64,000 bases of DNA from Pantoea alhagi (GCF_002101395.1 NZ_CP019706.1:1178001-1242000), one strand, 5' to 3'; positions 23,622 to 33,135 are shown, counted from the first letter of the stretch. Notes: a model not told the origin generated them from the sequence alone. Translations and numbers: made by a program.

Positions 23622-25427
23622 TTATTCAAATTCATCCCAGCTGTCCAGCTGGCGCTTCTCCTGCTGCATTTCGCGCTGGAAAATATCTTCAAGCTCGCGC
23701 CGCGCCTCACGCGCACGGGAGATTTGCGCATTATCCGTATGGACAGGCATCAGTTCGCGCAGCATACGCATATCCAGCCGCCGGAAGTGCTGCTGCGCGC
23801 GGTGCGCCTGATGCGGATGCATGCCCAGCGACATCAATGTTTTACGTCCCAGCTCCAGTGCGCTGGAGAACGTCTCGCGGGAAAATTGCGTTACCCCCGC
23901 CTGCAGCAGTTCATGGGCCTCAACGCGCCCGCGCGCGCGCGCCAGAATATGCAGATGCGGAAAATGCTGCTGACAGAGATGAACAATATTCATGGTATCT
24001 TCTGGTGTGTTACAGGTAATCACGATCGACTGCGCGCTGGCAGCGCCTGCGGCCCGTAGCAGCTCCAGTTCTGTTGCATCTCCATAGTATACTTTATAAC
24101 CATACTTGCGCATCAGACTTACGGCGCTGATGTCCCGTTCAAGCACGGTAATGCGTTTTTTATTCGCCATCAGCAGACGTCCAATCACCTGACCGAAACG
24201 ACCAAATCCCACCACAATCACCTGCGGCTGATCGTCATCTACCCAGGGTTTTTCCGTTTGCTCATCCCCATCGTTAAAACGCCGCACCAGAATGCGGTCT
24301 ACGCTCCGCATCAGTAACGGCGTGGTCATCATAGAGAGGGTAACGGTCACCAGCAGCAGCGGCAGTTGATCGTCATGAAACAGCCGCACTGCCGAGGCGG
24401 CAGAAAACAGTACAAACGCGAACTCACCGCCCTGACTCAGCACGCTGGCGAACTGTAAACGCTCTGAGCTACGCAGACCATAAATCCGCGCCAGCAGATA
24501 AAGCACCAGCGTTTTGACTGCCACCAGCACCAGCACGCCAAGCAGCACCGTGAAAATATGCGTATAGAGCACACCCAAATTCAGCGCCATGCCAACGGAA
24601 ATAAAAAACAGCCCAAGCAGCAAGCCTTTGAATGGCTCAATGGCGATCTCCAGTTCGTGGCGATATTCGCTTTCCGCCAGCAGAATGCCGGAAATAAAGG
24701 TGCCCAGCGCCATCGACAGCCCCAACGCATCCATAAACAGCGCCGAGCTGAGCACCAGCAGCAGCGCCGCAGCGGTAAAAACTTCGCGTACGCCGGAAGC
24801 GGCGATATAGCGGAAGATGGGTCGCAGCAGTAGCCTGCCGCCAATCAGCATGCCCGCAAAAGCCAGCACCTTAATGCCTACCTTCATCCAGTCGGTATGG
24901 CCGCTATCAGTGCCAGCCAGCAGCGGCACCAGCGCCAGCGCTGGGATCACCGCCAGGTCCTGAAACAGCAGTACGGAAAAGCCCAGTTGCCCCGCCTCGC
25001 TGCGATTCATTCCCTTATCGCGCATTAGCTGTAAAGCCATCGCCGTTGAGGACATCGCCAGGCCGATCCCGCCAACCAGTGCCGCCTGCCATGAAAAATC
25101 GGTTAACAGCAGCAGCCCGGCCAGCACCGCAGCGCTAAAGATAACCTGAGCGGCACCTACGCCGAAAATCGAGCGGCGCAGCGCCCATAGCTTCGAAGGA
25201 TTCAGCTCCAAGCCAATCAGGAACATCAGGAATACTACGCCGATTTCCGAAAAGTGCAGGATCTCGTCAACGTCACTGATAAAGCCCAGGCCCCAGGGGC
25301 CAATTGCAATACCCGCCAGCAAATAGCCCAGTACCGCGCCAATTCCCAGCCGGGCGGCGATGGGGACCGCGACCACGGCGGCAAACAGATAGACCACGCC
25401 TGCCGACAGTAAAGTATGCCCTTCCAT
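23622..25427 (-). CDS. kefB: Glutathione-regulated potassium/proton antiporter KefB
   Basis: Inner-membrane efflux system that releases potassium and acidifies the cytoplasm during electrophile stress, held closed by glutathione and opened by glutathione adducts. The 601-residue product has a CPA2-type transport domain of about 12 hydrophobic segments (residues 1-380) and a cytoplasmic KTN/RCK domain starting near 400 with the nucleotide-binding motif VIVVGFGRFGQVIGRLL. Its start is directly adjacent to the kefG stop with no spacer. Confidence 0.97.
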   Translation of the reverse strand: MEGHTLLSAGVVYLFAAVVAVPIAARLGIGAVLGYLLAGIAIGPWGLGFISDVDEILHFSEIGVVFLMFLIGLELNPSKLWALRRSIFGVGAAQVIFSAAVLAGLLLLTDFSWQAALVGGIGLAMSSTAMALQLMRDKGMNRSEAGQLGFSVLLFQDLAVIPALALVPLLAGTDSGHTDWMKVGIKVLAFAGMLIGGRLLLRPIFRYIAASGVREVFTAAALLLVLSSALFMDALGLSMALGTFISGILLAESEYRHELEIAIEPFKGLLLGLFFISVGMALNLGVLYTHIFTVLLGVLVLVAVKTLVLYLLARIYGLRSSERLQFASVLSQGGEFAFVLFSAASAVRLFHDDQLPLLLVTVTLSMMTTPLLMRSVDRILVRRFNDGDEQTEKPWVDDDQPQVIVVGFGRFGQVIGRLLMANKKRITVLERDISAVSLMRKYGYKVYYGDATELELLRAAGAASAQSIVITCNTPEDTMNIVHLCQQHFPHLHILARARGRVEAHELLQAGVTQFSRETFSSALELGRKTLMSLGMHPHQAHRAQQHFRRLDMRMLRELMPVHTDNAQISRAREARRELEDIFQREMQQEKRQLDSWDEFE

Positions 25428-25979
25428 TTATAACGCTCCAGCAGACAAAGGAGAGGAAAGCCAGCTGCCATAGGCCTCGGCATAATTTTTCATAATTTCC
25501 GGCGGTTGACGACGCGCCCAGTAAACAATCATCGGCGATAACCAGTGCATACGACACATCTGTGCCGTCAGCTCAAAGGGCCGCATAATCTCCGTCATGG
25601 GATAGCGATTAAGGCCATCCTGATGATAGGCCGCCTCCGGTTCGCCGGTAGTAATCACGCTGCGCCAATATTTTCCCTTCAGCGCATCACCGCCGACGCC
25701 GCTGGCAAAGCCACGCGAAAGCACGCGATCCAGCCACTCTTTCAGCAATGCCGGACAGCTCCAGGTATAAAGAGGATGCTGGAAAATAATGATCTGATGC
25801 TCCCGCAGCAGCTGCTGTTCAAAATGAATATCGATAAAAAAATCGGGATAGTGTGCGTACAGGTCGTGTACGGTAACGTGGGATAATTGCTGCGCCGGCT
25901 GCAGCAAGATCCGATTGGCTATCGAATCTTGTGATTCCGGATGGGCATACAGCAGCAAAACCTTAGGCGGCTGCGCCAT
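25428..25979 (-). CDS. kefG: KefB ancillary quinone oxidoreductase KefG
   Basis: Flavodoxin-fold NAD(P)H oxidoreductase required for full KefB activity. The 183-residue product has the family start MAQPPKVLLLYAHPESQDS and the central FQHPLYTWSCPALLKEWLDR motif. The ATG at 25979 is preceded by GGAGGAG; eight more upstream codons are open but unsupported. It is divergent from yheS. Confidence 0.95.
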   Translation of the reverse strand: MAQPPKVLLLYAHPESQDSIANRILLQPAQQLSHVTVHDLYAHYPDFFIDIHFEQQLLREHQIIIFQHPLYTWSCPALLKEWLDRVLSRGFASGVGGDALKGKYWRSVITTGEPEAAYHQDGLNRYPMTEIMRPFELTAQMCRMHWLSPMIVYWARRQPPEIMKNYAEAYGSWLSSPLSAGAL

Positions 25980-26102
25980 CTCTCTCCTCCAAATCGTCGT
26001 CATGATGCAGGATTTCCGCTACCATGCACGACATAACGGAATCTATGATTCCTGACTGATTATGATGACAATAAATTAACATATTCTGACAATACGGCGC
26101 TT

Positions 26103-28004
26103 ATGATTGTATTCTCTTCGTTACAGATCCGACGCGGTACCCGCGTGCTGCTGGACAATGCCACTGCCACCATCAATCCTGGCCAAAAAGTTGGGCTGGT
26201 GGGTAAAAACGGCTGTGGCAAATCGACGCTGCTGTCGCTGTTAAAAAATGAGCTCAGCGCCGATGCGGGCAGCGTCACCTTTCCCGGCACCTGGTCGCTG
26301 GCCTGGGTTAACCAGGAAACGCCAGCGCTGGCGGTGCCCGCCATTGAGTACGTTATTGATGGCGATCGTGAATATCGACAGCTTGAAGCCGAGCTACAGC
26401 GCGCCAATGAAAAAAACGACGGCAACGCAATCGCGCTGCTGCACGGCAAGCTGGATGCGATACAGGCATGGAGCATACAGGCGCGCGCAGCCAGTCTGCT
26501 TCACGGTTTGGGCTTTAGCCAGCAACAGCTGCAGCGCCCGGTCAGTGACTTTTCCGGCGGCTGGCGCATGCGTCTCAATCTGGCGCAGGCGTTGATATGC
26601 CGTTCCGATCTGCTGCTGCTGGATGAACCCACTAACCACCTCGACCTGGATGCGGTTATCTGGCTGGAGCGCTGGCTGAAGAGTTACGACGGTACGCTGC
26701 TTCTGATTTCGCACGATCGCGATTTTCTTGATCCGGTGGTGGATAAAATCCTGCATATCGAACAGCAGTCCCTGTTTGAATATACCGGCAACTACAGCTC
26801 TTTTGAGCAGCAGCGTGCCACCAGACTCTCTCAGCAGCAGTCGCAGTATGAGCATCAGCAGCGTAAAGTGGCGCATCTGCAAAGCTATATCGATCGTTTC
26901 CGCGCCAAAGCCAGTAAAGCGAAACAGGCGCAGAGCCGTATTAAAATGCTTGAGCGCATGGAGTTTATCTCCCCCGCACATGTGGATAATCCTTTCAGTT
27001 TCAGCTTCCGCGCGCCGGAAAACTTGCCCAACCCGATACTGAATATGGAGAAGGTTACCGCTGGCTATGATGATCGCGTTGTGCTGGATTCGATCAAACT
27101 GAATCTGGTGCCCGGTTCGCGTATTGGCCTGCTCGGCCGCAACGGTGCGGGGAAATCCACGCTAATTAAACTGCTGGCGGGCGAACTCGCGCCGCAAAAA
27201 GGGGAGATCGGCCTGGCGAAAGGAGTCCAGCTGGGTTATTTCGCACAGCATCAGCTGGAATTTTTACGCGCCGGAGAGTCTCCTCTGCAGCATCTGGCAC
27301 GTCTGGCGCCAAAACTGCCGGAGCAGCAGCTGCGCGATTACCTTGGCGGCTTCGGCTTCCAGGGCGATAAAGTCAGCGAACCGACCGAGCGTTTTTCCGG
27401 CGGCGAAAAAGCGCGTCTGGTGCTGGCGCTAATCGTCTGGCAGCGTCCCAATCTGCTGCTGCTGGATGAACCAACCAACCATCTCGATCTTGATATGCGT
27501 CAGGCATTAACCGAAGCGCTGATCGATTTTGAGGGCGCGCTGGTGGTGGTTTCGCACGATCGTCATTTGCTGCGTTCCACCACTGACGATCTTTATCTGG
27601 TGCATGACGGCAAAGTGGAAGTGTTCGCCGGCGATCTGGATGATTATCAGCAGTGGTTAAGCGATTTACAAAAACGGCAGACGCAAGTGAGCGAGCCAAA
27701 ACAGGATAACGGCAACAGTGCTCAGGCGCGTAAAGATCAGAAGCGCCGCGAAGCCGAGCTGCGTGCGCAAACGCAACCGCTGCGTAAACAGATCGAAAAG
27801 CTGGAAAAAGAGATGGAGAAGTTTAACGCTCAGCTCTCCGCTGCAGAGGCGAAGCTGGCCGATGCGGCTATTTACGATGCGAGTCGTAAAGCCGATCTGA
27901 CCGCCGCGTTACAGCAGCAGGCCGCAGCGAAATCGGCACTGGAAGAGTGCGAAATGGCCTGGCTGGATGCTCAGGAACAGCTGGAAATCATGCTGACTCA
28001 TTAA
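26103..28004 (+). CDS. yheS: ABC-F family ATPase YheS
   Basis: Cytoplasmic ABC-F protein with two ATP-binding domains and no membrane segments. The group acts on stalled or stressed ribosomes. The 633-residue product has Walker A motifs GKNGCGKST (near 36) and GRNGAGKST (near 345), signature motifs FSGGW and FSGGEKARL, two LLLDEPTNHLDLD Walker B motifs, the inter-domain linker near 240-290 and a lysine- and glutamine-rich C-terminal coiled coil. It is followed by a terminator. Confidence 0.95.
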   Translation: MIVFSSLQIRRGTRVLLDNATATINPGQKVGLVGKNGCGKSTLLSLLKNELSADAGSVTFPGTWSLAWVNQETPALAVPAIEYVIDGDREYRQLEAELQRANEKNDGNAIALLHGKLDAIQAWSIQARAASLLHGLGFSQQQLQRPVSDFSGGWRMRLNLAQALICRSDLLLLDEPTNHLDLDAVIWLERWLKSYDGTLLLISHDRDFLDPVVDKILHIEQQSLFEYTGNYSSFEQQRATRLSQQQSQYEHQQRKVAHLQSYIDRFRAKASKAKQAQSRIKMLERMEFISPAHVDNPFSFSFRAPENLPNPILNMEKVTAGYDDRVVLDSIKLNLVPGSRIGLLGRNGAGKSTLIKLLAGELAPQKGEIGLAKGVQLGYFAQHQLEFLRAGESPLQHLARLAPKLPEQQLRDYLGGFGFQGDKVSEPTERFSGGEKARLVLALIVWQRPNLLLLDEPTNHLDLDMRQALTEALIDFEGALVVVSHDRHLLRSTTDDLYLVHDGKVEVFAGDLDDYQQWLSDLQKRQTQVSEPKQDNGNSAQARKDQKRREAELRAQTQPLRKQIEKLEKEMEKFNAQLSAAEAKLADAAIYDASRKADLTAALQQQAAAKSALEECEMAWLDAQEQLEIMLTH

Positions 28005-28012
28005 CTCTCGCT

Positions 28013-28062
28013 CCGGCCTTATTCTGCTGAGGTTGTTAAATGCAAAATAAGGCCGGGCTTTT
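28013..28062 (+). terminator. Intrinsic terminator after yheS
   Basis: An 11-bp stem (CCGGCCTTATT at 28013-28023 with its complement at 28046-28056) and a 22-base loop are followed by GCTTTT. It lies nine bases after the yheS stop. Confidence 0.75.
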
Positions 28063-28293
28063 AACTGGCGAGCAGCGCCTGTTAACAATTTAAAGCGGCG
28101 AAGTGCTTTTCAAATAAAAAGAAACGGTTCGCCGAACTTCACCTGGCTGCGTTGTACTTTTTCCGCATCATTTTCTTCATAAACAACCAACGTTTATCGA
28201 ATTTTTTACGTTCTGTTTCCTTGTGCGCAGAGTTCAATGTTTTTACTATTGCGCCCTGCATAAGTTGCTTATTTTTTGAACTCAGGGTAAACC

Positions 28294-30480
28294 GTGTCAG
28301 AGCGTTGCGTAAATTTACTGAAAAAAAACCTGACGGCTTTTGGGCTGTTGGTTTTTTTCACGCCACTTGCCCATTTTTTATCACCCTTGTACCTGGTTGC
28401 GGATCGCACTGTTTACCTTTGCTATTTGCCCTACGGTTTGGCGATCGCCGCCATTTATATTTTCGGCCGCTCGGCCGTGGTTCCCCTTTATCTGGCTTTC
28501 TTTATTACTTTCCAGCTCTGCTTTCCGCTATTCTCGCTGGCGGCGGCGCTCGCCTTTGCTTTTTTAACGCCGTTGTTTGTTAGCTGTTGGCTGACTCGCC
28601 GCTGGCTTGGTCGCCGCTGGCGCTATAACCTTGGAAACCAGGGACTGGGTGTCCGGCTGCTCCTGCTGAATACGCTGGCCCCTGTCCTGACAATGCTGCT
28701 GCTGGCAGCGCTCGGGCAAAAACTGCCGGCGATCCCGGAGATGCCCGGCAGCTATTTTACCGGCAGGCTGGATATGTTCAGCGTACTCAGTCTGCAAAAC
28801 CTGATGCTCTCCGCGACGCTGTTTACCATTCTGTTTTACTTTCCGCTGCGTATGCTGGCCGCGCCGCGCAGCGGCTTTACTTTCTGTCGTCGGGCCAGTC
28901 AAGCCCTGCATGGAAACTGCCTGAGCGCGCTTTGGTGGGGCTGCCTGCTGGCCGCGCTGATGCTGATGCTTTGCTTTCCGGTGCGCCATATGCTGATTTC
29001 CAGCTATCTGGTCCCGCTGGTTTTCGTTATCTTCACTTACGGCATTATGCGCTTCACCTCACGGAGCGTGCTCTGGCTCTGGGCACTCTGCTGTCTGTTG
29101 CTGATGCACTTTAACCTTGATGTGCTGCCGTTAAGATCCATCTTTTCCGCCACCTTTTTATCCTCAGCGTTTATCGCTTTTACCATCAGCCTGCTTTATA
29201 TCGCGGCGGGATACTGGAAAAGCCGTCGCCTGCAGCGCATTGCGCTTAACCTTGCCGTGACCGATCCGGTGGTCCAGCGGCTTAATCTGCGAGCGCTACA
29301 GAAAAAACTTAAACAGCATCCATCGGGCACCCTTTGCTATCTCCATCTGCATCAGCTGAAATTTCTTGGCTGCCATTATGGCCTGATGATGAAAACCTAT
29401 ACCAAACGCTGCATTATTGATGAGATCGGCACGCATCTGCAGCAAAATGAAGGGGTTTACCAAATCACCTGCGATGGCGTTATTGTGCTGCTACAGGGTG
29501 AAGGCATCGGCGAGCGTCTGTCGCAGCTACGCACGCGCCTAAAACAGCAACGGATTTTCTGGCACAACCAGCTGATAGATATCGATTATGCTTTTGCCGC
29601 CGGTAAATTCACCAGGGAAAACAGTAATCTTTATCGTCTGGCAGGGCAGCTAAATTATCTGGCGGAACAGGCCCTGATGGCGGGCGGCGTAGCGCTGCTG
29701 GATGAGGATAATTCACGCTTGCTTGGTCATGTCTCCGCCCAGGTTTTACTGCTACAAAAAATCAAACAGGCGCTAACCGGGCAGGATATCGTGCTGTTTG
29801 CACAGCCGATTGTCCCCTGTAAACAGGGTTGTCTTTATTACGAAGTGCTGGCGCGGCTACGTTCGGCAGACGAACTTATTATGCCGGATCGGTTTATTCC
29901 GCTGATTGCAGAGTTTCGCCTTAGCGCCCAGTTTGATCGCCTGGTAGTAAAGGAAACCGTGGCGTTTATTCATCAGCGTCAACGCGTGAATAACCCGCCG
30001 CCGCGCCTGGCCATTAATCTGTTGCCAATGACGCTGACCGAGCCGGGAGTAGCGGAGGAGATCATTGCCCTTTTTCAGCGCTTTTCCGTCTCCTCTGAAG
30101 CGGTTATTTTCGAAGTGACCGAGGAGCAGGGATTGATCAATAACCCGCAGGTCAATAATGCGATTGCCACGCTGCGTCAGGCAGGCTTTCGTATTGCGAT
30201 AGATGATTTCGGTACCGGTTTCGCCAACTATGAGCGCGTAAAACACCTTAGCGCCGATATTATTAAAATTGACGGCCTGTTTGTTAAAAACAGCCTTGAT
30301 GACAATATCGATCGCATTATTATTAAATCGATCTGCGCCATCGCCCGGGAAAAACGCGTATCCGTTGTAGCGGAGTATGTGGAAACCGAGGCGCAAAAAG
30401 CGCTGTTAACCGAGCTGGGCGTTGATTATATACAGGGCTGGCTAACCGGTCAGCCAGCCCCGCTGCTTTCCCTGCCCTGA
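28294..30480 (+). CDS. PdeF (YfgF)-like cyclic-di-GMP phosphodiesterase
   Basis: Membrane-bound EAL-type phosphodiesterase that should hydrolyse cyclic-di-GMP. The 728-residue product starts at GTG after CAGGG. It has an N-terminal MASE1-like membrane sensor (about 1-310, eight or more hydrophobic segments), a degenerate GGDEF domain (about 320-470, with TCDGV near 392-396 in place of GGDEF) and an EAL domain (about 480-728). EAL metal and catalytic residues are mostly kept: E517 in EVLARL, N in NLLP, the glutamate of FEVTEE, D637-D638 in IDDFGTG, K in IKIDG, and E694 in VVAEYVE. The order and many blocks recall E. coli PdeF (747 residues), which acts under low oxygen. It opens the accessory block between yheS and yheT. 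Confidence 0.85.
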   Translation: MSERCVNLLKKNLTAFGLLVFFTPLAHFLSPLYLVADRTVYLCYLPYGLAIAAIYIFGRSAVVPLYLAFFITFQLCFPLFSLAAALAFAFLTPLFVSCWLTRRWLGRRWRYNLGNQGLGVRLLLLNTLAPVLTMLLLAALGQKLPAIPEMPGSYFTGRLDMFSVLSLQNLMLSATLFTILFYFPLRMLAAPRSGFTFCRRASQALHGNCLSALWWGCLLAALMLMLCFPVRHMLISSYLVPLVFVIFTYGIMRFTSRSVLWLWALCCLLLMHFNLDVLPLRSIFSATFLSSAFIAFTISLLYIAAGYWKSRRLQRIALNLAVTDPVVQRLNLRALQKKLKQHPSGTLCYLHLHQLKFLGCHYGLMMKTYTKRCIIDEIGTHLQQNEGVYQITCDGVIVLLQGEGIGERLSQLRTRLKQQRIFWHNQLIDIDYAFAAGKFTRENSNLYRLAGQLNYLAEQALMAGGVALLDEDNSRLLGHVSAQVLLLQKIKQALTGQDIVLFAQPIVPCKQGCLYYEVLARLRSADELIMPDRFIPLIAEFRLSAQFDRLVVKETVAFIHQRQRVNNPPPRLAINLLPMTLTEPGVAEEIIALFQRFSVSSEAVIFEVTEEQGLINNPQVNNAIATLRQAGFRIAIDDFGTGFANYERVKHLSADIIKIDGLFVKNSLDDNIDRIIIKSICAIAREKRVSVVAEYVETEAQKALLTELGVDYIQGWLTGQPAPLLSLP

Positions 30481-30485
30481 TCGGC

Positions 30486-30800
30486 TCAGGTGGGACGATA
30501 AAACGGCTTATCACCCAAAATGGTGGCGCGGTGCATGATGCGTCTGGCGGGCAGGTAGTCGGCGTTCGCATAGTGCTGCGTGACCCGGTTATCCCAGATG
30601 GCAACATCGTTAGCCCGCCAGCGCCAGCGTACCTGGAACTCCGGCTTGTTTATATGGGCAAACAGAAAGCCCAGCAGCGCGTCGCTCTCTTTCGGTGTTA
30701 AATCAACAATTCTTGTTGTAAACCCCTGATTTACAAATAAGGCCTGCTGGCCGCTAACCGGATGGGTGCGTACCACCGGATGCAGCAGCGGTGGATGGTT
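30486..30800 (-). pseudogene. tauD: 3' remnant of taurine dioxygenase tauD
   Basis: About 104 C-terminal residues of the alpha-ketoglutarate-dependent taurine dioxygenase, from NHPPLLHPVVRTHP to DKPFYRPT, closely matching E. coli TauD. The last iron ligand histidine in RVTQHYANADY and the following arginine region are kept, but the HxD pair and the whole N-terminal part are missing, so it cannot be an active enzyme. It is joined in frame to a tauC remnant and ends at a normal stop (30486-30488). Confidence 0.93.
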
Positions 30801-31070
30801 CGCCGCCGCCAGCGTTGACCAGCCGACGCCTAAACCGATGCGCAGACCGGTAAGGATTTCCGGCAGCGCGCCGGGCAAAATAACCAGACGTAGCAGCTGC
30901 CAGCGGCTGGCTCCCAGCGACAGCGCCGCCCGCAGCCGTACCTGCTGCGGCGGCGATAAAAACAGCGGCGCAATCAGCTGCAGCGCGGTAACCAGCCACC
31001 ACAGCGCCAGCAGCAACGCTAAGGTTGTCAGGCTCAGCGTCAATTGACGGGAAAGCGGCGACCGCCAGCG
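30801..31070 (-). pseudogene. tauC: Internally deleted remnant of taurine ABC permease tauC
   Basis: Two pieces of TauC are fused. The N-terminal piece reads WRSPLSRQLTLSLTTLALLL to LFLSPPQQV and includes the first membrane segment. It is followed directly by the later piece QVRLRAALSLGASRWQLL to LRIGLGVGWSTLAA, which contains the EAA-type loop of permeases. By comparison with E. coli TauC about 110 residues are missing at the joint near 30939, where both sides read QQV. The frame then runs straight into the tauD remnant, giving about 190 recognisable open codons. Confidence 0.93.
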
Positions 31071-31317
31071 GACTGGAGCCGATATTGCCGATTTGTACAT
31101 CACCGGATGCCAGCGCACGGACTACACTGGAGCCACTGTCGAATTTACGCCAGTTGACCTGCGCGCCGCTTTGCTGAGCGAAAGTGTTATCCGCCTGAGC
31201 GACTTTCGCGGGTTCCGCCGAGGTCTGATAAGCCACCGTAACCTCAACGGCGTGCGCCTGGGTCGCCAGCAGCAATAACGACACTGCCCATGCCAAAAAC
31301 CGCGTGATCCTCACCAT
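31054..31317 (-). pseudogene. tauA: 5' remnant of taurine-binding protein tauA
   Basis: The first 88 codons of the periplasmic taurine-binding protein, with an intact start, a signal peptide (MVRITRFLAW to THE QAHAVEV cleavage region) and the conserved VTVAYQTSAEPAKVAQADNT and WRKFDSGSSVVRALASGDVQ blocks. At about 31056 it switches into tauC sequence in another frame, so everything after residue 88 is nonsense. The remainder of tauA, all of tauB and the tauC start are gone. Confidence 0.93.
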
Positions 31318-31551
31318 CTTACGTTCCGCCTGTTGTTATCATCGTGATGGCTCAGTTGTAGCTGAGAGGCGGATACAGCATGAAGTAATTAAAAATTATG
31401 TTTAATCGCTAAATTGCCTTAGAAGAGATATCGCTATCTTTATCTCAAAATTAAAAAAGTCTGATTTTTCTGATGAAAAATGGACCTGAATCGGCCACTG
31501 TATAACGATGTTCTACAGGCTATTCATTGGTGAGTTGTCAGAGGGTTTTCC

Positions 31552-32532
31552 ATGTCGATTGAGAAAGTTGCCCGTTTCGCTGGTGTATCGACCGCGACCG
31601 TTTCACGTGTGCTGAACGGTTATAAGGGCGTTCGGCCTGCAACCCGTGAACGCGTTTTAGCCGCTATTGCCGCCTGTCAATACCAGCCTAACCTGCTGGC
31701 GCGCCAGCTACGTACCTCTCAGAGCCATATGTTGCTTGTGCTGGTTTCCAATATTATCAATCCTTTCTGTTCGCGCGTGGTGCGCGGCATCGAGGCAGAA
31801 GCGGAGGCGCACGGCTACCATATTCTGCTGTGCAATTCCGATTCACAAACCCAGCGCGAATCTGCTTATCTCACGCTGCTGAGCGGCAAAGTGGTGGATG
31901 GCGTTATTACCATGGATGCGGCAAGCAATCTGCCTGAACTGCGCCAAATGATTGGCGATTCCCCCTGGATACAGTGTGCCGAAGGCGATCCTGATGTCGC
32001 TGGCTCATCGGTCACTATTGATAATCAACAGGCCGCGCGGGCGGCAGTGCAGCATCTGGCGCAGCGCGGACGACGACGGATTGCGATGATCAATGGCGAT
32101 CCGCGCTATCTCTATGCGCAACAGCGTGAGTTGGGATATCGGGCGGCGTTAGCCGAACTGGGTTTGTCATGGTCCGGCGTTGAGTATGCTAATGAAGTAG
32201 AGTGCGAGGCGGGCTTTGCGGCCATGAAACGGCTGCTGGAAGCGAAAGAGCCGCCAGACGCCGTGTTTACCGTATCTGATGTACTGGCAGTAGGCGCGAT
32301 ACACTGCGCACGTCAGCACCAGCTCGCCATCCCTGAGGATATTGCCGTGCTGGGCTTTGACGGCCTTCCATGGAGCGCAATGCTTTCGCCGCCGCTCAGT
32401 ACGCTGGAACAGCCAATGCATCAGTTGGGCACGCGCAGCGTACAGCTGCTGTTACAGCGCATTCAGGATCCGCTGGCACCACAGGTTCATGAGCGGCTCC
32501 CCTGTGAGCTGGTGGTACGCGCCTCCAGCTAA
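31552..32532 (+). CDS. LacI/GalR-family transcriptional regulator
   Basis: 326-residue regulator with an N-terminal LacI helix-turn-helix (IEKVARFAGVSTATVSRVLN, residues 3-22), hinge helix near 50 (PNLLARQLRT) and a periplasmic-binding-protein-like effector domain (about 60-320), so it should be a dimeric repressor of a sugar or nucleoside system. No transport or catabolic gene is adjacent: upstream are the divergent tau remnants, and downstream is the convergent lysE-family gene with no spacer. Its effector cannot be told from the sequence. It may have lost its target operon or act elsewhere. Confidence 0.9.
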   Translation: MSIEKVARFAGVSTATVSRVLNGYKGVRPATRERVLAAIAACQYQPNLLARQLRTSQSHMLLVLVSNIINPFCSRVVRGIEAEAEAHGYHILLCNSDSQTQRESAYLTLLSGKVVDGVITMDAASNLPELRQMIGDSPWIQCAEGDPDVAGSSVTIDNQQAARAAVQHLAQRGRRRIAMINGDPRYLYAQQRELGYRAALAELGLSWSGVEYANEVECEAGFAAMKRLLEAKEPPDAVFTVSDVLAVGAIHCARQHQLAIPEDIAVLGFDGLPWSAMLSPPLSTLEQPMHQLGTRSVQLLLQRIQDPLAPQVHERLPCELVVRASS

Positions 32533-33135
32533 TCAGTGCCATATCAACAGTACACAGGCGGCAGTCAGCACGCCCATCGTCAAATTAAAAATTTTCCATG
32601 CGCGGCGGCTACGCAGCAGACGGCCTATCAGGGTGCCGAAGCCAAGCCAAAGAATGCCAGCGACCAGATTAACCAGCGCCATACCAATGCTGATAGCCAC
32701 AACTGAACTGCGATAGGCTTCACCTGCCAGGCTAAAGCTGGCCACGGCCCCCAACGCCATTAACCAGGCTTTGGGATTAACCAACTGCAGCAGTCCTCCC
32801 TGCCATAAAGGCATGGGACGAGGCGGCGCTTCACCCATCTCAATTTTTTCATAGGCCGCCGTTGCAATTTTCCACGCCAGCCACAGCAGATAGAGACTAC
32901 CCACAATTTTCAAAAACAGATGCAGAGAGGGGTAAACCAGAATCAGCCCGCCCACGCCAAATGCCACCAGCAACAGCATAAGCTGCATACCGAGCATAAT
33001 TCCTGCCATTAAGGGGAGCGAACGCAGAAAACCAAAATTGGCGCCGGCCGTGGTCAATAGCGTATTATTTGGCCCTGGCGTAATCGCCGCCACCCAAAGA
33101 AAACCAAGCATCGATAAAAACAGACTGAGTTCCAT
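32533..33135 (-). CDS. LysE/RhtB-family amino acid or metabolite exporter
   Basis: 200-residue inner-membrane protein with about six hydrophobic segments and the family motif TPGPNNTLLTTAGANFG near residues 18-35. Family members export amino acids, homoserine lactones or related compounds. The ATG at 33135 (MELSLFLSMLGFLWVAAITP) follows GAGGAG at ten bases; 23 more upstream codons are open but run into the yheT promoter side. It is divergent from yheT and convergent with the LacI-type gene. The substrate is unknown. Confidence 0.88.
   Translation of the reverse strand: MELSLFLSMLGFLWVAAITPGPNNTLLTTAGANFGFLRSLPLMAGIMLGMQLMLLLVAFGVGGLILVYPSLHLFLKIVGSLYLLWLAWKIATAAYEKIEMGEAPPRPMPLWQGGLLQLVNPKAWLMALGAVASFSLAGEAYRSSVVAISIGMALVNLVAGILWLGFGTLIGRLLRSRRAWKIFNLTMGVLTAACVLLIWH

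Noticed and set aside
30754..31317. A 187-codon minus-strand frame beginning as tauA and continuing in alanine-rich sequence
   Set aside because: Only the first 88 codons are TauA. The remainder is the tauC/tauD scar read in the wrong frame, so it is not a new gene.
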